Below, piece after piece: positions 1 through 7,443 of a DNA stretch of 10,948 bases. Position 1 is the first letter of the stretch; each line of letters begins with the position of its first letter. The notes under the pieces are model-generated. The model saw nothing but the letters and a program-made list of their open reading frames with translations. It did no database searches and was not told where the DNA came from. The translations under genes and the position numbers were made by a program. The DNA comes from an uncultured Ancrocorticia sp. Its GTDB lineage: Bacteria; Actinomycetota; Actinomycetes; Actinomycetales; Actinomycetaceae. The stretch spans positions 1 to 10,948 of the forward strand of contig CAJPTB010000029.1 of the NCBI GenBank assembly GCA_905373325.1. The letters are read 5' to 3'.

Positions 1-950
1 GCATGCGCCGCGGAGAAGAGGGGCCGATCTGGATCCCCGACAACAACGAGGTGCTCGAGAAAGACGACCTCGTGACGGTCGTCGGCACGATCGAAAACGT
101 CAACGACGCGCTCAAGCACCTCGGGCACAAATCGAGCCATTCGCTGCGCTCGGATCGCCGAATGCTCGATTTCCGGCGCATCACGGTGTCCAAGCACAGC
201 CACGCGGGAAAGACGGTGGCCGAACTCGACAAAGAGCTCGAAGAGCGATGGGGCGCCAAGATATCGCGAGTTCGCAGAGGCGACGCCGACATGCTCGCCA
301 TGCCGAACTTCATGGTCGAGCTGGGCGACCGCGTGCGCGTCGTCGGCCCGACCCTCAAACTCAGAGAGATCTCGAAGTGGCTCGGCGACTCGTCGAAGGG
401 CCTGAGCGACATCAATCCCGTGACGCTGGGCCTGGGACTGGCCCTCGGATACTTCATCGGCGAAATCGAATTCCCGATCCCGGGCGGCGGCCACTTCGCC
501 CTGGGGTACGCCGCCGGCATTCTGATCGTGGGCCTGATTATGGGAAAAGTCGGCAGGATCGGGCCGTTCATAACCGCCTTGCCGAGCACCTCGAATGCGG
601 TTCTGGCCGAGCTGGGGCTGCTCATGTTCCTCGCGCGCGCCGGAACCAACGCCGGAACCCAGATCCTCGAGGCGTTCTCGGGAGGCCACTGGTGGAAGAT
701 TTTCATCTTGGGCTTCATCACGACGACGATCGTGGCCGCCTTGCTCTACATCGTCATGCGCGGCGTGTTCAAGATGGGCGGAACGAAGCTTTCCGGCCTG
801 CTCGGAGGCGCGCAGACCCAGCCGGCCGTCCTAGCCTTTGCAAACGGCAGAACCGGGGCCGATCCGCGCGTTGCGCTGGGATACGCGCTCGTCTATCCGG
901 TGGCGATGATCGTGAAGATTCTGCTGGCGCACATCCTCGGAACTTTGTGA
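1..950 (+). CDS. AspT/YidE/YbjL-family transporter, C-terminal part (5' end outside window)
   Basis: This is the C-terminal half of a membrane transporter of the aspartate:alanine exchanger (AAE) type. The reading frame is open to the left edge, and family members are about 530-560 residues, so the ATG at position 3 is probably an internal Met. What remains starts inside one RCK_C/TrkA-C domain (about residues 1-40, ending in the DDLVTVVG strand). A second RCK_C domain follows (about 54-127, with GDRVRVVG), then a membrane domain from about 134 to 315 with five or six hydrophobic segments. The membrane part carries small-residue motifs typical of the family, such as LARAGTNAG and GGAQTQPA. 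Two cytoplasmic RCK_C domains between two membrane halves is the known AAE layout. The substrate cannot be told from this fragment; aspartate/alanine exchange is only one option. It converges on thrE with a 132-bp gap. Confidence 0.85.
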   Translation, partial: MRRGEEGPIWIPDNNEVLEKDDLVTVVGTIENVNDALKHLGHKSSHSLRSDRRMLDFRRITVSKHSHAGKTVAELDKELEERWGAKISRVRRGDADMLAMPNFMVELGDRVRVVGPTLKLREISKWLGDSSKGLSDINPVTLGLGLALGYFIGEIEFPIPGGGHFALGYAAGILIVGLIMGKVGRIGPFITALPSTSNAVLAELGLLMFLARAGTNAGTQILEAFSGGHWWKIFILGFITTTIVAALLYIVMRGVFKMGGTKLSGLLGGAQTQPAVLAFANGRTGADPRVALGYALVYPVAMIVKILLAHILGTL

Positions 951-1082
951 CCGCCCTTTGGTTTTGGGCCCAGTTGCCGCGGCTGCCAGACGTCCCCGGC
1001 TGCCGCCAGGCATTCTCCGCAGCCAGGCTCTTCTCGGCTGCCGTGCCCGTCGCAACTGCCGCGATCCTTCGCCGCGGCGCGG
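951..1082. other. convergent intergenic gap, transporter / thrE
   Basis: The gap lies between two convergent stop codons. It is very GC-rich and contains the octamer CGGCTGCC three times (980-987, 997-1004, 1035-1042). I see no hairpin followed by a T-run on either strand, so no intrinsic terminator can be called. No credible small gene was found. Confidence 0.5.
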
Positions 1083-2420
1083 TCAGTGGCGGAAAGGCTC
1101 GGGGATTGTCGGGGTTGAGTCTCCCAAGGTCGGGACCTCTGGGGGCTCCTCCATCCGCCAGTGGCGGTCGGTGACCACGCGGGCCAGCGCGAGGCCGACG
1201 CCGATCGCCGTCGTCGTCAAAAGCAGCGTGACCGTCGACTCGAGGGCCGTCAGCACGTCTTGACCGGCGCTCATGGCCGTCATCGCGCGGTAGAGCGGGA
1301 CTCCCGGAATCATGACGACGACCGCCGGAACTGACAGGGTGACGCGTGAAAAACGGGAATGGCGAGAGAAGACATGGGCGATGATGCCGGCGAAGAATGC
1401 GGCAATGCCGACGGCGCCTACGGGGTTGAGGTCAGCGTCCTGGCCGACGAGCCTGGCGACGTTGATGATCGTGCCGTTCAGCCCGGCGAGCAGGCAGGCC
1501 TGTGCGGGTGCGTTGAACAGCATGGCGAAGCCGTAGGCGGCGATGAAGGTCGCCAGTGCCCTCCCCGCGGCCAGCGGCAGCGGCTCGAGGCTGTAGCCGG
1601 GCTGGGTGGTGGAGATCGACCAGTCGAAGATGCTCGAGACGGCCCAGACGGACGCCGCCGTCGCGATGAGCAGCATGACGACGTAGGTTCCGCGGGAGAT
1701 GCCCGCGATGAAGTCTTGGCGTATGAGGTCCAGTATCGATGTGACGAGGGGGAAACCGGGAACCAGGAAGAGGACGGCTGAGACCATGCCCGCTTGATGC
1801 GTCGCGTCGATGACTTCGGTGCTCTGAAGGGAGCCGACGATGGCCATGTAGAGGCCCGACGCGGCGAAGCCGCAGACCATCCACGTCATGAAGTGGTTGA
1901 CGTGGCGTTTGAGAAGCAGCCTGCGAACCGCCTGCCCGACGAGCGCCGCGACGAGCACGGCCAGGCATTCGACGAGCCCGCCTTTGTTGAGGAAGGCGAA
2001 GCCCGCGCAAGCCAGGCCGGAGGCGACGGAGGAGACGGGAATCGAATAGAGCGCCGGGCGCCCGTGAATCTCCTCGATGTCCTTGACGGCGTCCTCGACC
2101 AGGAGCGAGGCGGGCAAGGACTGAACGTACGCGTTGAAACGGTCGATGCGGTCGGCGTTCACCCCGAGGTTTCGCTGTTCGACGACCTCCGTGCGGAAGG
2201 TGCCGTTTGCCCAGGCCGTCGCCGTGATGGTCGTGTACGTCATTTGGACGTGGAGCCTTTCGACGCCCACGGCTCGGGCGAGGCGCTCCATGCCGTCCTG
2301 CACCCGAAAAGCGGACGCTCCGGAAGCCAGCATGTACTGTCCGAGTCTGAGCACGACGTGTGTTTGATGTGCCAAACGCGTGTGCACGGCAAGGGATTCG
2401 GGTTGGTGTTTCTCGGTCAC
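1083..2420 (-). CDS. thrE: ThrE-family threonine/serine exporter (fused two-domain form)
   Basis: This is a 445-residue inner-membrane exporter of the ThrE family, which in Corynebacterium glutamicum exports threonine and serine by proton-motive force. The N-terminal ThrE_1 domain (about 16-260) starts with a soluble segment carrying the conserved GASAFRVQDGMERLARAVG stretch (34-52). Hydrophobic helices follow, including LVPGFPL (219-225). The ThrE_2 domain (about 285-425) has the matching IPGVPLYRAM (371-380). Both domains in one chain is the actinobacterial form; many other bacteria split them into two genes. The start is GTG (2418-2420). There is no good Shine-Dalgarno sequence, but a TAGAGT -10 box sits six bases upstream, which suggests a leaderless mRNA. 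The gene is divergent from the ilvBNC operon, so regulation by a shared operator is plausible but not shown. Confidence 0.92.
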   Translation of the reverse strand: MTEKHQPESLAVHTRLAHQTHVVLRLGQYMLASGASAFRVQDGMERLARAVGVERLHVQMTYTTITATAWANGTFRTEVVEQRNLGVNADRIDRFNAYVQSLPASLLVEDAVKDIEEIHGRPALYSIPVSSVASGLACAGFAFLNKGGLVECLAVLVAALVGQAVRRLLLKRHVNHFMTWMVCGFAASGLYMAIVGSLQSTEVIDATHQAGMVSAVLFLVPGFPLVTSILDLIRQDFIAGISRGTYVVMLLIATAASVWAVSSIFDWSISTTQPGYSLEPLPLAAGRALATFIAAYGFAMLFNAPAQACLLAGLNGTIINVARLVGQDADLNPVGAVGIAAFFAGIIAHVFSRHSRFSRVTLSVPAVVVMIPGVPLYRAMTAMSAGQDVLTALESTVTLLLTTTAIGVGLALARVVTDRHWRMEEPPEVPTLGDSTPTIPEPFRH

Positions 2421-2426
2421 TCTTCA

Positions 2427-2432
2427 ACTCTA
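2427..2432 (-). promoter_or_regulatory. candidate thrE -10 box (leaderless start)
   Basis: Read on the minus strand, this is TAGAGT, matching the actinobacterial TANNNT pattern. It is followed by six bases and then the GTG start of thrE. Transcription would begin at or next to the GTG, giving a leaderless message, which fits the lack of a ribosome binding site. The -35 region 17-18 bases upstream (TGTGAA/GTGAAA on the minus strand) is weak and overlaps the left arm of the dyad at 2452-2482. Confidence 0.4.
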
Positions 2433-2451
2433 CTTCGCCTCGGAGGGTGTT

Positions 2452-2482
2452 TCACATCCTGATATCGTTATCCAAAATGTGA
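2452..2482. promoter_or_regulatory. 31-bp interrupted dyad in the thrE / ilvB divergent region (possible operator)
   Basis: TCACAT (2452-2457) and ATGTGA (2477-2482) form an exact inverted repeat. Nested between them is the near-palindrome GATATCGTTATC (2461-2472, 10 of 12 bases symmetric). The centres of the outer and inner dyads coincide within half a base. The site is AT-rich against its surroundings and lies beside the weak thrE -35 region and about 18 bp upstream of the ilvB -35 candidate. This is the expected position for a regulator acting on both genes. The binding protein cannot be named from sequence. Confidence 0.4.
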
Positions 2483-2499
2483 GACAAAAGCGCGGCGGC

Positions 2500-2528
2500 T
2501 TGGTTTGTGGCGACATGCGAGTTAACCT
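2500..2528 (+). promoter_or_regulatory. candidate ilvB operon promoter
   Basis: The -35 candidate TTGGTT (2500-2505) and the -10 candidate TAACCT (2523-2528, TANNNT type) are 17 bp apart. The predicted start of transcription is about 2535-2536, which is the A of the leader-peptide ATG. If so, the leader peptide is translated from a leaderless RNA. This matches the absence of a Shine-Dalgarno sequence at suitable spacing before that ATG. Confidence 0.45.
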
Positions 2529-2535
2529 CGTATCT

Positions 2536-2583
2536 ATGAAGATCCTTTCGGTACGAAACGGGCGCGTGGCCAACGCTTGCTAG
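2536..2583 (+). CDS. ilvB attenuator leader peptide, 15 residues
   Basis: This is a short open frame reading MKILSVRNGRVANAC, with Ile, Leu and Val codons at positions 3, 4 and 6 and another Val at 11. It resembles, from memory, the short Ile/Leu/Val leader peptides described upstream of ilvB in Streptomyces and other actinobacteria (type MRTRILVLGKRVG). Its job would be to sense charged branched-chain tRNAs: the ribosome stalls on the ATC-CTT-x-GTA codons when these are scarce. The TAG stop (2581-2583) abuts the arm that starts the next RNA stem. An in-frame ATG at 2515 would give a 22-residue version (adding Val, Leu, Val), but the promoter candidate lies downstream of it. I prefer 2536. 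Confidence 0.6.
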   Translation: MKILSVRNGRVANAC

Positions 2584-2614
2584 TTTCGTGCTGCGCGCCC
2601 CTCGTCGGAGGGGC
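2553..2614 (+). promoter_or_regulatory. ilvBNC transcription attenuator (alternative RNA stems)
   Basis: Three stems compete here. Stem A pairs ACGAAAC (2553-2559) with GTTTCGT (2583-2589) and encloses a small GCGT/ACGC hairpin (2564-2576). Stem B pairs GGGCGCG (2560-2566) with CGCGCCC (2594-2600). Stem C is the terminator hairpin (2597-2614). A and B cross and cannot nest. B uses bases 2597-2600 of the terminator's 5' arm, so B acts as antiterminator. A ribosome stalled at the early Ile/Leu/Val codons would block the A arm and favour B, allowing transcription into ilvB. A ribosome reaching the stop codon would cover the B arm and let the terminator form. This is the standard logic of ribosome-mediated attenuation; the pairings are seen, the switching is inferred. 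Confidence 0.7.
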
Positions 2615-2620
2615 TTTTTT
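2597..2620 (+). terminator. intrinsic terminator of the ilvB attenuator
   Basis: GCCCCTC (2597-2603) pairs perfectly with GAGGGGC (2608-2614) across a GTCG loop, and six T residues follow (2615-2620). It lies between the leader peptide and ilvB, 90 bp before the ilvB start, so it must be read through for operon expression. Confidence 0.85.
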
Positions 2621-2627
2621 CATGCCC

Positions 2628-2669
2628 TTGCCCGGCTTGCGCCGGGCGAAGGCCCCCGGCCAAAGCCGG
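2628..2669 (+). other. two tandem GC hairpins in the ilvB 5' untranslated region
   Basis: GCCCGGC (2630-2636) pairs with GCCGGGC (2641-2647) across TTGC. Directly after it, CCGGC (2656-2660) pairs with GCCGG (2665-2669) across CAAA. Neither is followed by a T-run, so neither is a terminator. They lie between the attenuator and the ilvB ribosome binding site and could protect or stabilise the read-through mRNA; that role is a guess. Confidence 0.4.
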
Positions 2670-2709
2670 ACAACCGAAAACGACGCAAAAGACGCATAAG
2701 GAGGAGCCC

Positions 2710-4530
2710 ATGGCCAAACCGACACCGGCCGATGTGGCCGCCAGCCACGCCGAAAAGGCGCAAGGTTCGATTCGGGAGAAATCCACGGGTGCACGTTCAA
2801 TCGTTCGCTCGCTCGAGGAGCTTGGCGTCGACGTCGTATTCGGCATGCCCGGAGGGGCGATCCTCCCCACGTACGACCCGATCTTTCAGTCGGACAGGCT
2901 TCGCCACATCCTGGTCCGCCACGAGCAGGGCGCCGGCCACGCGGCGGAGGGCTACGCCTTGGCGACCGGCAGGGTGGGCGTGTGCATTGCGACGTCGGGC
3001 CCCGGGGCGACGAATCTCGTGACCTCGCTTCTGGACGCCCATATGGATTCGGTGCCGATCGTCGCCATCACGGGCCAGGTGGGGGCAAACGCCATAGGCT
3101 CCGACGCCTTTCAAGAGGCCGACATCGTGGGCATCACGATGCCGGTGACCAAGCATTCCTTCCTCGTCACGAGCGCAGAGGAGATCCCCGCGCGCATCGC
3201 CGAGGCGTTCCATCTGGCTTCGACGGGAAGGCCGGGCCCGGTGCTCGTCGACGTCACCAAGTCGGCGCAGGTGGAAGAGGCGGACTTCGTGTGGCCGCCG
3301 GAGACGGATCTTCCCGGGTACCACCCCGTCGTCAAACCCAACGCCCGCCAGGTCCGCGAAGCCGCGCGGCTCATCGCCACTGCCGCCCGACCCGTCCTGT
3401 ACGTCGGGGGCGGGGCCATTCGCTCGGGCGCCTCGGAGGCGATCGTCGAGCTTTCTGAGCTTGGGAACCTTCCCGCGGTCACCACGCTGACCGGGCGCGG
3501 CTCCGTTCCCGATTCCCATCCGAATCATTTGGGAATGCCGGGAATGCACGGCTCGGTCCCCGCGGTGGCGGCCCTCCAGGAGTCCGATCTCATCGTCGCG
3601 CTGGGCGCGCGCTTCGACGACCGAGTCACGGGCCTGGTCGAGGGCTTCGCCCCCTCGGCGAAGGTTGTCCACATCGACATCGACCCGGCTGAAATCTCAA
3701 AGAACCGTTTCGCGGACGTGCCGATCGTCGGGGACCTGAAGGAAACCGTGGGCGAGCTCATCTCCGAGCTGCGGCAGGCGCAGCTGCACTACGGAGAGCC
3801 GGCGCTCGCCGAGTGGTGGAAGCACATCGAGGGGCTGCGCGAGAAGTTCCCGCCCGGGTGGGAAGAGGTCGACGACGGGCTGCTCGAGCCCCAGCACATC
3901 ATCTCCCGGTTGGCGCACGTGGTGGGCTCGGAGGACGTCGTCTACGTCACCGGAGTCGGCCAGCATCAAATGTGGGCCAACCAGTTCCTCCGGCACGAGC
4001 ACCCCAGGCAGTTCATCACGTCTTCCGGCGCGGGGACGATGGGATTTGGAGTGCCCGCCGCCATGGGCGCGAAAGTGGGCTGCCCGAACAAGACGGTGTG
4101 GGTGATCGACGGCGACGGCTCCTTCCAGATGACCAATCAGGAACTCGCCACCTGCCGCATCGAGGGAATCAACATCAAAGTGTGCGTCATCAACAATTCG
4201 TCGCTCGGCATGGTTCGTCAGTGGCAGACGCTTTTCTACGGCGGAAGGTACTCGCACACCGATCTCAACACCGGCCACGGCACCGTGCGCGTCCCGAACT
4301 TCGTCAAGCTGGCCGAGGCCTATGACTGCGCCGCCTGGAGCGTGAAGGAGGGAGACGACATCGACGCCGCCTTTGCCAAGGCGATGGAGATCGACGATCG
4401 GCCGGTCCTCTTGGAGTTCATCACCTCTCCCGACGCCGAAGTGTGGCCGATGGTGCCCGCGGGCGTCTCCAACGACGACATCATCTACGCCCGTTCGTTC
4501 CGGCCGACCACGGACCCGAACGCCGCCTGA
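2710..4530 (+). CDS. ilvB: acetolactate synthase, large (catalytic) subunit
   Basis: This is a 606-residue ThDP-dependent enzyme that condenses two pyruvates to 2-acetolactate, or pyruvate with 2-oxobutyrate to 2-aceto-2-hydroxybutyrate. It is the first common step of valine, leucine and isoleucine synthesis. The N-terminal pyrimidine-binding domain has VFGMPGGA (43-50) and the catalytic Glu72 in [14 protein letters not shown]. The central FAD-associated domain carries [10 protein letters not shown] (299-308). The C-terminal domain has the ThDP/Mg motif GDG (468-470) followed 24 residues later by NN (495-496). All expected key residues are present and the length is normal for actinobacteria, which carry about 30 extra N-terminal residues. 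AAGGAGGAG (2698-2706) sits just before the ATG. The gene is first of the ilvBNC operon and 11 bp from ilvN. Confidence 0.98.
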   Translation: MAKPTPADVAASHAEKAQGSIREKSTGARSIVRSLEELGVDVVFGMPGGAILPTYDPIFQSDRLRHILVRHEQGAGHAAEGYALATGRVGVCIATSGPGATNLVTSLLDAHMDSVPIVAITGQVGANAIGSDAFQEADIVGITMPVTKHSFLVTSAEEIPARIAEAFHLASTGRPGPVLVDVTKSAQVEEADFVWPPETDLPGYHPVVKPNARQVREAARLIATAARPVLYVGGGAIRSGASEAIVELSELGNLPAVTTLTGRGSVPDSHPNHLGMPGMHGSVPAVAALQESDLIVALGARFDDRVTGLVEGFAPSAKVVHIDIDPAEISKNRFADVPIVGDLKETVGELISELRQAQLHYGEPALAEWWKHIEGLREKFPPGWEEVDDGLLEPQHIISRLAHVVGSEDVVYVTGVGQHQMWANQFLRHEHPRQFITSSGAGTMGFGVPAAMGAKVGCPNKTVWVIDGDGSFQMTNQELATCRIEGINIKVCVINNSSLGMVRQWQTLFYGGRYSHTDLNTGHGTVRVPNFVKLAEAYDCAAWSVKEGDDIDAAFAKAMEIDDRPVLLEFITSPDAEVWPMVPAGVSNDDIIYARSFRPTTDPNAA

Positions 4531-4541
4531 GGAGGAGAAAC

Positions 4542-5060
4542 ATGAGTACCCGTCACACGTTGTCCGTTCTGGTCGAGAACAAGCCAGGCGTGCTCACGCG
4601 CGTCGCCGCCCTTTTTGCGCGCCGCGCCTTCAACATCCATTCCCTCGCGGTAGGCGAGACCGAGGATCCGCGCATTTCCCGCATGACCGTCGTGGTGGAC
4701 GCCGCCGAGCTCCCGATCGAGCAGGTGACCAAGCAGCTGAACAAGCTGATCAACGTCCTGAAGATCGTTGAGCTGGATCCGGCCGCGGCCGTCGAACGCC
4801 AGCTCTTGCTCGTCAAAGTCTCGGCGAACGACTCCTCGCGGGCCAATGTGCTTCAGATCGTCGATCTCTTCCGCGCCCACGTCGTCGACGTCGTCCCAGA
4901 CGCCGTGACCGTCGAGGCGACCGGATCCGACGCGAAGGTCGAAGCCTTCCTCACGGCGCTCGAACCATATGGAATACGCGAGATAGTCCAGTCCGGCGCG
5001 GTGGCCATCGCGAGGGGCGCGCGTTCGCTCTCAGAACGAGTCGCCGCCGAATTGAACTGA
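4542..5060 (+). CDS. ilvN: acetolactate synthase, small (regulatory) subunit
   Basis: This 172-residue regulatory subunit binds IlvB, raises its activity and gives it valine feedback control. The N-terminal ACT domain (about 5-78) opens with HTLSVLVENKPGVLTRVAALF, where the NKPGVL turn is the usual effector-binding segment, and continues with FNIHSLAVGETED and SRMTVVV. The C-terminal ALS_ss domain (about 85-160) has ERQLLLVKV and later EPYGIREIVQSGAVAIARG. Length and motifs are ordinary for the family. The ATG is preceded by GGAGGAG (4531-4537), right after the ilvB stop. The 11-bp spacing implies translation from the same message as ilvB. Confidence 0.97.
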   Translation: MSTRHTLSVLVENKPGVLTRVAALFARRAFNIHSLAVGETEDPRISRMTVVVDAAELPIEQVTKQLNKLINVLKIVELDPAAAVERQLLLVKVSANDSSRANVLQIVDLFRAHVVDVVPDAVTVEATGSDAKVEAFLTALEPYGIREIVQSGAVAIARGARSLSERVAAELN

Positions 5061-6223
<1,163 letters not shown>

Positions 6224-6257
6224 GCGGCGGACCTTGTCCGGTGCGGCCTGGTAGAGC

Positions 6258-6281
6258 CGGTCGGGCGGAACGGCCCGACTG
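6258..6281 (+). other. hairpin in the ilvC 3' untranslated region
   Basis: GTCGGGC (6260-6266) pairs with GCCCGAC (6273-6279) across GGAACG, and the stem extends by a G-T and a C-G pair. No T-run follows, so it is not itself a terminator. It lies between the ilvC stop and the real terminator and may act as a 3'-end stabiliser. Confidence 0.35.
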
Positions 6282-6306
6282 AGCCCATGCCCAGGCGAGG
6301 CTCTCG

Positions 6307-6345
6307 GCGAGGGGCGGGAATCATCCCGCCCCTCGCTTTGTTTTT
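6307..6345 (+). terminator. strong intrinsic terminator of the ilvBNC operon
   Basis: A perfect 13-bp stem (6307-6319 with 6324-6336, GCGAGGGG...CCCCTCGC) with the loop ATCA is followed by TTTGTTTTT (6337-6345). It is the only strong terminator of this quality in the window apart from the attenuator, and it closes the operon cleanly before the flavodoxin gene. Confidence 0.93.
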
Positions 6346-6362
6346 GCGACACTTTTCTTTTC

Positions 6363-6368
6363 TAATAT
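6363..6368 (+). promoter_or_regulatory. candidate promoter (-10 box) for the flavodoxin gene
   Basis: TAATAT sits in an AT-rich island right after the ilvC terminator. A possible -35 element, TTGTTT (6338-6343), overlaps the terminator T-run at a long 19-bp spacing. Transcription from here would give a leader of about 135 nt before the ATG at 6510. That leader holds only a small CTGCG/CGCAG hairpin near 6428-6439 and nothing else I recognise. Confidence 0.4.
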
Positions 6369-6509
6369 GCCGTGGAGGCAGCAAGACGGCGAATTGTCGT
6401 TAATCGCGTCGTGGCGGGTTGGCGACACTGCGAGCGCAGCCCGCGCATCGAGTCTAAAGTGGGGGAGGGGCGGCGCCGTCGTCCTCGACTCGACAAGCGG
6501 AGACAAACA

Positions 6510-7073
6510 ATGAGCATTGCCGTCGTATACAACACCGTCACGGGATTCAGCCGCACATACGCGGAATGGATCGCCCAGGATCTTGAGGCCGACCTTCTTT
6601 CCTGGGAGGAGGCCAAGGGCGTGAACTTAGCCGAGTATCGCCTGGTGGTCTACGGGGCGGGGGTTCGGATGAGCGCCGTCCGGGGATTCAAGGGTTTCAG
6701 GCGAAAGATCAAGCGCGACGGGCTGTACGGGACCGGCCGTGTGATCGTCTTCGCCACCGGCGGCACGCCCGTGCATCCCGACCGCGACTGGCGTTCGCCC
6801 GCGGCGACCCTGACGAAGGAGGAGCTCGCACGCGGCACATTCCCCTTCTTCTACTTCGAAGGCGGCATCGCCTACGACGGTCTGAATTGGCCCGAAAAGA
6901 CGCTTCTGAAGATTTTCTCCAAGCGGGTTCAAAGGCATCGCCATCGCGGCGAATGGGCCGAGGCCGTGGCCAACGGCATCGTCGAAGGCTACGACCATAC
7001 GGACCGCGAAGCCGTCACGCCGCTTGTCGAGGAGGCGAGGCACATTCTGGCGTCCGAACGGGCCTCCGGCTGA
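6510..7073 (+). CDS. flavodoxin-domain protein (HemG-like short-chain flavodoxin family)
   Basis: This 187-residue cytoplasmic FMN-binding protein probably carries electrons or acts as a small oxidoreductase. The first beta strand SIAVVYN leads into the FMN phosphate loop TVTGFSRT (9-16). The second strand VVYGAGVRM (47-55) and the flavin-facing VIVFATGGTP (79-88) follow in flavodoxin order. The later FEGGIAYDGLNWPEK segment resembles the region after the flavin loops in Flavodoxin_5/HemG-type proteins (menaquinone-dependent protoporphyrinogen oxidase). Membership of the fold is clear; the substrate and partner are not. The ATG at 6510 has GCGGAGA (6497-6503) at good spacing and starts exactly at the fold. 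The frame is open further upstream, but that region looks non-coding. It stands alone between the ilvC terminator and a repeat-rich 3' region. Confidence 0.85.
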   Translation: MSIAVVYNTVTGFSRTYAEWIAQDLEADLLSWEEAKGVNLAEYRLVVYGAGVRMSAVRGFKGFRRKIKRDGLYGTGRVIVFATGGTPVHPDRDWRSPAATLTKEELARGTFPFFYFEGGIAYDGLNWPEKTLLKIFSKRVQRHRHRGEWAEAVANGIVEGYDHTDREAVTPLVEEARHILASERASG

Positions 7074-7109
7074 GCGGGTTTCGGCTGAGCGGGTTTCGGC
7101 TGACGGGGG
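7067..7109 (+). repeat. 15-bp tandem repeat spanning the flavodoxin stop codon
   Basis: CGGCTGAGCGGGTTT occurs at 7067-7081 and exactly again at 7082-7096. A third, partial copy starts at 7097 (CGGCTGACGGGGG), and a further related CCGGCTGACGGGG lies around 7113-7125. The first unit contains the last Gly codon and TGA stop of the flavodoxin gene, so the stop itself has been copied. This looks like slippage duplication. Confidence 0.75.
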
Positions 7110-7310
7110 CCTCCGGCTGACGGGGCCTTTGAGAGTTCGGGGTTCGGCGCCGACCTCGAGTCCCTCGCCGAGGAGACAGTCAATGCCGTTCTCGGCAACC
7201 TTGAGGCCATGAGAGATCGCCATCCCGACGTCGCTCGCGAACTCGATTGGATTGAGAAGAATGCTGCTGCTATGCGACGGCAGCTGTTTTTAACCTCGCT
7301 TGGTTCCTAG
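7104..7310 (+). pseudogene. probable gene remnant (C-terminal fragment of an unknown helical protein)
   Basis: An open frame of 68 codons ends at TAG (7308-7310). It has no credible start: the only ATG with a reasonable downstream stretch (7209) would leave 33 residues, and no ribosome binding site precedes it. From 7146 on, the translation looks protein-like and helical, with segments such as DLESLAEETVNAVLGNLEAM and VARELDWIEKNAAAMRRQLF: charged, amphipathic and without low-complexity bias. Upstream, the frame runs into the tandem repeats and a stop. I read it as the tail of a decayed gene whose 5' part has been lost, possibly with the repeat expansion. I do not recognise the family. A real small protein from 7209 is the alternative. 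Confidence 0.35.
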
Positions 7311-7443
7311 TGATTTCGCTTCGGTCGAAGCGATGCTTCAGCCTGTCTCGCCTGCGGCGGGCCTGTGATGAAAATCGTCGGCAAGACGCAGATTCTGCCT
7401 GTATGTTTGAAGGGAGACCAGGCAAATCGACCGGGGAGGCGAG
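7311..7443 (+). other. gap before the SanA-like gene
   Basis: TCGCTTC (7316-7322) and GAAGCGA (7327-7333) form a perfect 7-bp hairpin across GGTC just after the remnant's stop. There is no T-run, so it is a weak terminator candidate at best. The rest holds the 5' leader of the next gene; GGGGAGG (7433-7439) is its ribosome binding site. No promoter was recognised with confidence. Confidence 0.35.

Noticed and set aside
248..1174. Plus-strand frame overlapping the AspT-type gene and the gap after it
   Set aside because: Arg-rich shadow with no domain; it crosses into thrE and conflicts with two well-supported genes.
1432..2427. Long alternative minus-strand frame within thrE (331 codons)
   Set aside because: Arg/Pro/His-rich shadow typical of a shifted frame in GC-rich coding DNA; thrE matches its family along its whole length.
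2797..3672. Minus-strand frame opposite ilvB (291 codons)
   Set aside because: Composition is that of a reverse shadow; ilvB motifs are intact on the plus strand.
6372..6509. Upstream ATG extension of the flavodoxin gene
   Set aside because: The added residues are Arg-rich and unlike a flavodoxin. The ATG at 6510 has a good ribosome binding site and starts at the first beta strand.
7316..7333. Perfect hairpin as a terminator
   Set aside because: No T-run follows on the plus strand, so it is noted only as a hairpin.
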